A stretch of 8,078 nt of DNA from JBBRHH01 sp038222915 (GTDB lineage Bacteria; Planctomycetota; Phycisphaerae; Tepidisphaerales; Tepidisphaeraceae): contig JBBRHH010000273.1 of assembly GCA_038222915.1 (NCBI GenBank), forward strand, positions 1 to 8,078. Direction: 5' to 3'. The translations under genes were made by a program, and so were the position numbers. Of this stretch, positions 1 to 5,007 are shown piece by piece. The stretch's first letter is position 1. The number at the start of each line of letters is the position of its first letter. Under the pieces are notes generated by a model that worked only from the letters and a program-made list of their open reading frames with translations, was not told the DNA's origin and did not search any database.

Positions 1-1581
1 CGCGCGGCGGTTGTGCGGGACGCCAGCTTGAAGAATCTTGAGCAGCGCCGGAATTGCGTCGTGATCGCGCCAGACACTGGCCGAGTGAATCGCGGCCTGT
101 CGGACCGTTTCGTCACCGTCGCCGAGCGCGCTGCGGACAGCGGCCCGGGCTCGCCCGTTGTCAATGCGAGTGGCCGCCCAGACGGCTCCGAGGCGCATGG
201 TCGGTGGCGCAGTCTTGTCCGGCCCACCGATTGTCGCCGCAAGGACGGGCAGTGCGGCTTCTCCCATTGCGGCGAGCGACTCAATGGCGCGCTTACGCTT
301 CGCTGGGCCCGCATCCACAAGTTTTACGAGTTCGTCCGAACTCAGATGTGGCCAGTCCATTTCCAAGCCGCGTGGATCCAGCGTCTTGTGCTGCTTATTT
401 CCCGTGATTCGATAGATCGCTCCGGACACATCGGCCTTGCCCAGTTTGGAGGTGGGACAGCACAGGTGATACCAGCCACCCGTATCGAGAACGATCAAAC
501 TGCCGTCGGCGTCTTCCAGTACATCTGTCGGATGAAAGTCGATGTCGTCACAGGTAAGGAAGTCCTCATCGTGTGAAGTGAAGGTCGCGCCGTCCGGAGT
601 GAGGATGTGGCGCGTCACCTTGTGCAAGTTGAAGCAGGTGGCGAAAAGGTTATCACGATATTCCGCACCGAAAGAACCAGACTCGTAACGGACGAGCCCG
701 CAACAGGCCGCGGGACCAAGATGTGAGAGGACGGGCATCAGGTCGGGACCGGTGCGCGGGTGATCGTCAATAACATCATGCTGCTTTCCATAAACGCCGC
801 CGTAGATGGCGTGAATCAGGCCGTCGCGACGGCCGCCCGCGGGATTCTGAAGGAACGTACATGTGAAGATGCGTTCGCCGCCGGCGGTGAAGACCACGTG
901 AACTGGGTTGTCCATTCCGCCGGTCATGACTGGTTCAATACCGGTACCGTCGGGGCGGGCGCGGAAAATGTGGGCGGCGCGGGTGACGAACGGTTTTTTG
1001 CCGGGTCGCTCATAGGTTTGTTTGGCGAATGCGCCCTTGCACCAGTAAATCCAGCCATCGGGGCCGGCGTAAGGCCCATGGATGTCGTTGCCGCAGCCTG
1101 TCAATGACTTTCCGTTGAACCAGTCCAAGCGTTGGTCGGCAACGCCGGTGTTGTGAGTGTCTGTCAGTTTCAAAATGCTGGGAGGTGCGCCGACGTACAC
1201 CGAACCCGAAAGGGCCAACACACCTTCGGGAAACATCATGTGGTCGGAGAAGACCGATACCTTCGAAAATATTCCGTCCCGGCCGGCAGCGTCGAATCGA
1301 ACAACGCGGTGGGGTTTCAGCTCCAACTGTTTCTGGATGTTGTCGCTGGTGACGGCTGCCTCCGCGACATAGAGCCGACCCGTTTCATCGAAATCCGCGA
1401 CGATGGGGTGCTCGATCAGCGGCGGACCGGCAACGCGTTCGATGGTGAAGCCCGCTGGAAGCGTGAACGTTCGGCCATCTATTTTGATCTCACCACCGTT
1501 GACGCGACCTGCCATCAGAAGTGACACCAGCGTGACAAAGGCGGCAAGGGCGTAGCTAAGTTGCAAAGACTTAAGGGGCAT
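1..1581 (-). CDS. PVC-type membrane-bound dehydrogenase / HEAT-repeat protein (3' part outside window)
   Basis: Reading the minus strand from the ATG at 1581 gives 527 codons without a stop, running off the left edge. A GAGG ribosome site lies at 1589-1592, 7 bases from the ATG. Residues 1-29 look like a Sec signal peptide, with a hydrophobic core at about 10-24. A beta-propeller-like region follows, with HPIVADFDETGRLYVAE at 58-74, a GNDIHGPYAGPDGWIYW block near 162, an NLFATCFNLHKVTRHILTP block near 309 and a DTGGWYHLCCPTSKLG block near 364. These are hallmarks of the family known as putative membrane-bound dehydrogenase (Pirellula/Verrucomicrobium N-terminal domain). From about residue 418 the sequence becomes alpha-helical, with HEAT-like units such as AIPALLKILQAGVPHNRRA at the edge. 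Family members usually continue with more HEAT repeats and a C-terminal CxxCH haem-binding domain, which cannot be seen here. It is probably periplasmic; the substrate is unknown, and sugar or polymer oxidation is only a guess. Confidence 0.9.
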   Translation of the reverse strand, partial: MPLKSLQLSYALAAFVTLVSLLMAGRVNGGEIKIDGRTFTLPAGFTIERVAGPPLIEHPIVADFDETGRLYVAEAAVTSDNIQKQLELKPHRVVRFDAAGRDGIFSKVSVFSDHMMFPEGVLALSGSVYVGAPPSILKLTDTHNTGVADQRLDWFNGKSLTGCGNDIHGPYAGPDGWIYWCKGAFAKQTYERPGKKPFVTRAAHIFRARPDGTGIEPVMTGGMDNPVHVVFTAGGERIFTCTFLQNPAGGRRDGLIHAIYGGVYGKQHDVIDDHPRTGPDLMPVLSHLGPAACCGLVRYESGSFGAEYRDNLFATCFNLHKVTRHILTPDGATFTSHDEDFLTCDDIDFHPTDVLEDADGSLIVLDTGGWYHLCCPTSKLGKADVSGAIYRITGNKQHKTLDPRGLEMDWPHLSSDELVKLVDAGPAKRKRAIESLAAMGEAALPVLAATIGGPDKTAPPTMRLGAVWAATRIDNGRARAAVRSALGDGDETVRQAAIHSASVWRDHDAIPALLKILQAGVPHNRRA

Positions 1582-1628
1582 AGGTAAACCTCGTAATACA
1601 CAAGCGATGCGACTTTTTGAGAATTGTG

Positions 1629-1656
1629 TTGAAATCCTAGCGCGGCTTGATATTTT
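1629..1656 (+). promoter_or_regulatory. candidate promoter of the cold-shock gene
   Basis: TTGAAA (1629-1634), a 16-base spacer and TATTTT (1651-1656) form a sigma70-like pair in the most AT-rich part of the divergent intergenic region. Transcription would begin near 1663 and leave a leader of about 135 bases before the cold-shock start codon. Long leaders are typical of cspA-type genes. The call rests on pattern alone. Confidence 0.3.
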
Positions 1657-1679
1657 AATAAAGCCTAAGCAGCTTAACC

Positions 1680-1755
1680 GCCCAGTGGGCAGGTAAATTG
1701 CCCGAGACGGTTTGGGGAGCAAATCTGTCCGTGGGAACATGCCGGCGAAGCCGGT
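1680..1755 (+). promoter_or_regulatory. structured 5' leader of the cold-shock gene
   Basis: The stretch between the candidate promoter and the start codon contains competing hairpins. GCCC (1680-1683) can pair with GGGC (1687-1690), but GGGCA (1687-1691) can instead pair with TGCCC (1699-1703). The two folds share one arm, so they exclude each other. A further stem, CCGGC (1742-1746) with GCCGG (1750-1754), closes a GAA loop and can be extended by a G-T pair. Leaders that refold with temperature are known for E. coli cspA. Thermosensing here is inference. Confidence 0.35.
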
Positions 1756-1784
1756 CATTTCTAGTTGGGTGCAGTACAAGTCTT

Positions 1785-1790
1785 GGGAGG
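1785..1790 (+). promoter_or_regulatory. ribosome binding site fixing the cold-shock start
   Basis: GGGAGG lies 6 bases before the ATG at 1797. The frame stays open upstream to an ATG at 1698, but that ATG has no such site and the extra 33 residues do not resemble a cold-shock protein. The site therefore selects 1797. Confidence 0.75.
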
Positions 1791-1796
1791 TCAGTC

Positions 1797-2036
1797 ATGT
1801 CTGTGGGTATGGTCAAATGGTTTGACGTGAAGAAGGGCTTTGGCTTCATTCTCAATGGGAATGGTGCCGACGTGTTCGTGCATTTCAGCGCCATCGAAAC
1901 GGATGGGTTTCGCTCGTTGAAAGATGGCGAACGCGTGGAATATGAAGAAGTGGAAGGGAAGAAAGGCCTGCACGCCGAGCATGTAAAGCGGTCGTATGTG
2001 CGGCCAATGCAACTTGAAGAAGTCGGCGCTCACTAG
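1797..2036 (+). CDS. cold-shock domain protein, CspA family
   Basis: This 79-residue protein is almost entirely one cold-shock domain, an OB-fold that binds single-stranded RNA or DNA in the cytoplasm. It begins MSVGMVKWFDVKKGFGFIL. KGFGFI is the RNP1 motif and VFVHF is the RNP2 motif. The usual HFSAI, GFRSLKDGERVEYE and GLHAEHVK blocks follow. The length suits the family (about 65-80 residues), with a short charged tail after the domain. Such proteins act as RNA chaperones that keep mRNA unfolded; not all are induced by cold. The gene is divergent from the dehydrogenase-like gene and convergent with the phosphoesterase gene, so it is probably monocistronic. Its candidate leader contains alternative hairpins. 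Which Csp paralogue it is cannot be told from the sequence. Confidence 0.95.
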   Translation: MSVGMVKWFDVKKGFGFILNGNGADVFVHFSAIETDGFRSLKDGERVEYEEVEGKKGLHAEHVKRSYVRPMQLEEVGAH

Positions 2037-2078
2037 CGCGGTTTCCTTCGCAATTGCAACGAACCGTCTGAACTAATC

Positions 2079-2099
2079 CCCGCGCTCAGCGAGTGCGGG
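2079..2099. terminator. hairpin between convergent genes
   Basis: CCCGCGCTC (2079-2087) and GAGTGCGGG (2091-2099) form a 9-pair stem, with one G-T pair, around an AGC loop. It lies 42 bases after the cold-shock stop codon and 8 bases after the phosphoesterase stop on the other strand. It could end transcription from both sides. Neither side has a clear run of T, so it is not a classical intrinsic terminator. Confidence 0.5.
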
Positions 2100-2107
2100 C
2101 TGGGTAC

Positions 2108-4042
2108 TCAGACCACTTCAATCGCGCTGACTTTTGCGCTGTCTTTCACGCTGACAAAGCCGATGGTGATGTTGCCGCTGTTGTCGGCGGTCGCAGTGAA
2201 TGACTTCACCAGCGCGATGTTCTTCCCATGCGCATTGGCGAAAACATCGAAGTTGGTCAGCAGCTGAACTCCGTTGATCTTCACATTGAACAGACGCAGG
2301 TTGGCCGCCGCGTAATAGATCTCGGCAAAGTGCAGGCGCACGGTGTAAGTTGCGCCGGGGGTCCGGCCTCCAACGACGTAACTGAAATTACCGTAACGTT
2401 CCGTCTTGTAGGCGGCAGCCGGCGCCGCGTTGGCAACACCCGTGACGTTGACAGCGCTGGTGGTGGAAAAGGTATTGCCGCCCGTGAACCCGGTATCGGC
2501 CACGAAGTTGCCAACCACACCGCCGCCGGAATCGATCGCGACTGGCGTGACCACCGCCGCGTGAACCACGATGCTTGCGGCCCCCGAAACGCTGCCGCCG
2601 ACAGGAGTGGCATGAATAACCGTTGAGCCAGCGCTGGCCGCGGTGAACAATTCCGTTGTGGAATTGACCGACGTGATCGAACCCGGCACCGTGGAGTCGA
2701 GGCTCCAGTCAAATGCAGGCTGCGCGAGCATCGCATTCCCAAATTGATCGTACGCTTTAGCGATGAACTGTGTCTTTGATCCGACAGCGACATTCGCGGA
2801 AGAGGGAGAAACGTTGACGGTCGTTAACGTCTGCACGCCGATGCCGCCCGCGGTCACTTCGATGCCGCTGACTTTCGCGCTGTCCTTCACGCTCGTGAAG
2901 TTGATGGTGATGATGCCGTTGGCGTCGGCGGTGGTCGCGAATGTCTTTGCGACGACGACGTTCTTCCCGCCTGCGGCCGCGAAAATGTCGAAATTCGTCA
3001 GCACCTGCGTGCCGTTGATCTTCGTATTAAATATCCGCGCACCCGTCACGGAATAATAGATCTCGGCGAAGTCGAGCCGAACGTCGTAGGGCGATCCCGG
3101 AGCCCGGCCGGTGATGGTGTAGGTGAAGTTGCCGTATCGTTCTGATTGAAAAACTTTGGCCGGTGGCGGGTTGGTCACGCCGGTCGTCACGATGGGGGCG
3201 GTGGTGGCGTAAGTCGCGCCGCCGGAAAAGCTGCCGTCGGCAGAAAATGATCCGACCGCGCCACCGCCGGAATCGACGAATACATTTACCGGTGGATTAA
3301 ATACGTCGGTGATCGGCGACGCCGTGGCCGCGCTGCCAAGCGGCGTGAGGCCAAGGCCGTCTTCGATGGTTCGAAGTACGTTGTAATGATCGATGTGCTC
3401 GTTGTACGTGCTGGGATAGATACTCGCGCCGTAGAAGATGGTCGAGATGTTGTTGGCGGCGGTTTTGTCGTCTTCATCCCACGTCACGATCAATAGACTA
3501 TTGTGGGTCTTCGCCCATTGTGCATAGGCGTCAAGGTGCGTTTTGGCCCAGGTGTCGGCCGTGGCGACGGTGCCGTTGTGCATGTCGTTGGCCAGATTGG
3601 GAACGACAAAGCTTACGGTTGGAAGTTGGTTGAAGTCGGAAGGAAATGCGGAGATATCTGCCTCATCGGTGGCTGCGTTGGTAAAGCTTTCCCATGGGTT
3701 ATGATGTCGTACAGAGGGCGCTTCGACATAACCTTTAAAACTGCGTGATGTCGCCTTGAGTTGGGTGTCGAGGTTCGGCGTGCTGAACGTTGAAGGCAGA
3801 TCGGTGGTTACGCCCTGCGTTGATCCGGAGAAGAGTGCCAGATAGTTAGGCTGCGAGGGATGAGCGATGCCAAATGACTGGGTGAATTTGGCCCCACCCG
3901 TAGCCAGCGAATTGAGATAGGGGGCGTCGACGTTGCCGTAGATGCCATTGGCCGGGTGGTTTTCCTCGAGTAGGACAACGACATGATCGAATGAGGGCAT
4001 GCCCGAAAGCAGCGTCCGATGTTCCAAACTCTCGAAGGCCAT
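2108..4042 (-). CDS. secreted phosphoesterase with malectin, Ig-like and malectin modules and LEPR-XLL-type N-terminus
   Basis: The protein has 644 residues from the ATG at 4042, chosen because AGGA (4051-4054) lies 8 bases upstream. The frame is open to an ATG at 4111, but that codon overlaps a candidate -10 box and lacks a ribosome site. Residues 4-14, ESLEHRTLLSG, resemble the LEPR-XLL motif of large exported planctomycete proteins. Residues 17-250 match the phosphoesterase family of acid phosphatases and phospholipase C (alkaline phosphatase fold). The visible motifs are VVVLLEENH with metal ligands near E27/N28, HPSQPNY with likely nucleophile S63, PNLANDMH at 148-155 and VTWDEDD with D189/E190. 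Two malectin-like modules (about 254-397 and 502-644) flank an Ig-like (Big) module (about 405-500). Malectin folds usually bind carbohydrate, so the enzyme may be held on polysaccharide while removing phosphate from esters. There is no ordinary hydrophobic signal peptide and no C-terminal anchor. The exact substrate is unknown. Confidence 0.88.
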   Translation of the reverse strand: MAFESLEHRTLLSGMPSFDHVVVLLEENHPANGIYGNVDAPYLNSLATGGAKFTQSFGIAHPSQPNYLALFSGSTQGVTTDLPSTFSTPNLDTQLKATSRSFKGYVEAPSVRHHNPWESFTNAATDEADISAFPSDFNQLPTVSFVVPNLANDMHNGTVATADTWAKTHLDAYAQWAKTHNSLLIVTWDEDDKTAANNISTIFYGASIYPSTYNEHIDHYNVLRTIEDGLGLTPLGSAATASPITDVFNPPVNVFVDSGGGAVGSFSADGSFSGGATYATTAPIVTTGVTNPPPAKVFQSERYGNFTYTITGRAPGSPYDVRLDFAEIYYSVTGARIFNTKINGTQVLTNFDIFAAAGGKNVVVAKTFATTADANGIITINFTSVKDSAKVSGIEVTAGGIGVQTLTTVNVSPSSANVAVGSKTQFIAKAYDQFGNAMLAQPAFDWSLDSTVPGSITSVNSTTELFTAASAGSTVIHATPVGGSVSGAASIVVHAAVVTPVAIDSGGGVVGNFVADTGFTGGNTFSTTSAVNVTGVANAAPAAAYKTERYGNFSYVVGGRTPGATYTVRLHFAEIYYAAANLRLFNVKINGVQLLTNFDVFANAHGKNIALVKSFTATADNSGNITIGFVSVKDSAKVSAIEVV

Positions 4043-4050
4043 ATCGTTCA

Positions 4051-4054
4051 TCCT
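4051..4054 (-). promoter_or_regulatory. ribosome binding site deciding the phosphoesterase start
   Basis: AGGA on the minus strand lies 8 bases from the ATG at 4042. An in-frame ATG at 4051 directly abuts the site and the ATG at 4111 has none, so 4042 is preferred. With this start the LEPR-XLL-like motif begins only three residues into the protein. Confidence 0.55.
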
Positions 4055-4109
4055 GCGGTTATTCGACCATGAGGTGTGAAAATGGGCTCGCTCAAGCCGT
4101 TGGACCTGC

Positions 4110-4137
4110 ATGATACATTAAATTAAGGCTGGTCCAA
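4110..4137 (-). promoter_or_regulatory. candidate promoter of the phosphoesterase gene
   Basis: On the minus strand TTGGAC (4132-4137), a 16-base spacer and TATCAT (4110-4115) form a reasonable sigma70-like pair. Transcription would start near 4103, giving a leader of about 60 bases to the ATG at 4042. The strong terminator upstream (4175-4201) makes an own promoter necessary. Pattern evidence only. Confidence 0.4.
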
Positions 4138-4174
4138 ATGATTCATGTGCGTCGCTTTTGGCTGGTTGGGCAAC

Positions 4175-4201
4175 AAAAAACCCCATCCGGCGGGGATGGG
4201 G
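4175..4201 (-). terminator. intrinsic terminator after tRNA-Gly
   Basis: On the minus strand, CCCCATCC (4201-4194) pairs perfectly with GGATGGGG (4188-4181) around a five-base loop, followed directly by six T (4180-4175). This is a textbook Rho-independent terminator, six bases after the tRNA 3' end. It separates the tRNA from the phosphoesterase gene. Confidence 0.92.
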
Positions 4202-4207
4202 CAAATG

Positions 4208-4280
4208 AGCGGGCGAAGGGAGTCGAACCCTCAACATGCGGCTTGGAAAGCCGCCACTCTGCCAATTGAGTTACGCCCGC
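4208..4280 (-). tRNA. tRNA-Gly, anticodon TCC
   Basis: The 73 bases fold into a full cloverleaf on the minus strand. The acceptor stem GCGGGCG pairs with CGCCCGC, the D stem is ACTC/GAGT, and the anticodon stem GCGGC/GCCGC encloses the loop TTTCCAA. The T arm is GAGGG/CCCTT with loop TTCGACT. The anticodon TCC reads GGA and, by wobble, GGG glycine codons. The discriminator base is T73, as is usual in bacterial tRNA-Gly. CCA is not encoded and must be added after transcription. An intrinsic terminator follows at once and a promoter-like pair precedes it, so it is probably its own transcription unit. Confidence 0.96.
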
Positions 4281-4291
4281 AACTCAGGCTG

Positions 4292-4320
4292 AATATACCA
4301 CTGGGGGTTGTATCGGCCAA
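4292..4320 (-). promoter_or_regulatory. candidate promoter of tRNA-Gly
   Basis: On the minus strand TTGGCC (4315-4320), a 17-base spacer and TATATT (4292-4297) end 11 bases before the tRNA. Transcription would start a few bases before the mature 5' end. It lies in the 59-base gap after the nuoB stop codon, so read-through from nuoB is also possible. Confidence 0.5.
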
Positions 4321-4339
4321 GTGCGGTTGGGTTGTGGGC

Positions 4340-4903
4340 TTAAACCGCTCGTCCGCCGACCATGAGGGGGATCGGTTGGGCTGCGGGGGAGTAGCTGGGT
4401 TCTACGGTGACTGCTAATGGCCGGCGCTTGCCGGCCGGGGGGAGGCCGTCTTCGTCGATGATGCGCTGGATGGCCATGATGCCTTCGATCAGGGTTTCCG
4501 GGCGCGGAGGGCAGCCGGGGACGTAGACGTCGACGGGGATGAATTGATCGATGCCCTGGATCGTGGCGTAGGCGTCGAAGACGCCGCCGGTGCTGGCGCA
4601 GGCGCCCATGGAGATGATCCATTTGGGCTCGGTCATTTGCTGATAAATGTGCTGGAGGACGGGCATCATCTTGATGGTGACGCGGCCGGCGACGATGAGG
4701 AGATCGCTCTGGCGGGGGCTGAAACGCATGGCTTCAGCGCCGAAGCGGGCGAGGTCGTAACGGGAGGAGGCGGTGGCCATCAGCTCGATTCCGCAGCAGG
4801 CGGTGGCGAAGGGCATGGGCCAGAGGGAGGAGCGGCGGGCCCAGTTGACTACTTTTTTGAGCTGGGTGGTGAGTACGTTATCGGGGAGTGTTTGAGTGTC
4901 CAT
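4340..4903 (-). CDS. nuoB: NADH-quinone oxidoreductase subunit B (complex I, N2 cluster subunit)
   Basis: This 187-residue protein is the NuoB/PSST subunit of complex I. It sits at the junction of the peripheral and membrane arms and holds the last iron-sulfur cluster (N2), which passes electrons to quinone. Four conserved cysteines are present: the tandem pair C36-C37 in TACCGIELMA, C102 in SMGACASTGG and C131 in VPGCPPRPE. Other family blocks include RYDLARFG, RFSPRQSDLLIVAG and VPVDVYVPGCPPRPE-type sequence at 122-136. The ATG at 4903 has AAGGA (4911-4915) 7 bases upstream. An upstream in-frame ATG at 4972 lies beyond the candidate -10 box and adds 23 unconserved residues. nuoB normally sits between nuoA and nuoC; here neither is adjacent. 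The upstream gene is a beta-helix protein and the downstream gene is a tRNA, so other complex I subunits must be encoded elsewhere. Confidence 0.96.
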   Translation of the reverse strand: MDTQTLPDNVLTTQLKKVVNWARRSSLWPMPFATACCGIELMATASSRYDLARFGAEAMRFSPRQSDLLIVAGRVTIKMMPVLQHIYQQMTEPKWIISMGACASTGGVFDAYATIQGIDQFIPVDVYVPGCPPRPETLIEGIMAIQRIIDEDGLPPAGKRRPLAVTVEPSYSPAAQPIPLMVGGRAV

Positions 4904-4960
4904 CGGTTCGTCCTTGGCGGTGCGGGGAGCCTGGCAACGGCTCACTGACCACATTGTGAA

Positions 4961-4966
4961 ATTGTA
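4961..4966 (-). promoter_or_regulatory. candidate -10 box of nuoB
   Basis: TACAAT on the minus strand would start transcription near 4954, about 50 bases before the ATG at 4903. No good -35 hexamer lies at the expected distance, so the call is weak. nuoB may instead be read through from the beta-helix gene, whose stop lies 104 bases upstream with no visible terminator between them. Confidence 0.3.
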
Positions 4967-5007
4967 GTACAAACATTTTCGGGAGGCCAGTATCGTCCTT
5001 AAATCTC

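Noticed and set aside
13..1524. Several plus-strand open frames opposite the dehydrogenase-like gene
   Set aside because: The minus strand is open for all 527 codons and gives clear family motifs. The plus-strand frames overlap one another and show no recognisable domain.
4208..4280. tRNA gene as an integration site for a mobile element
   Set aside because: tRNA genes are common attachment sites, but there is no integrase and no repeated tRNA 3' end in the window.
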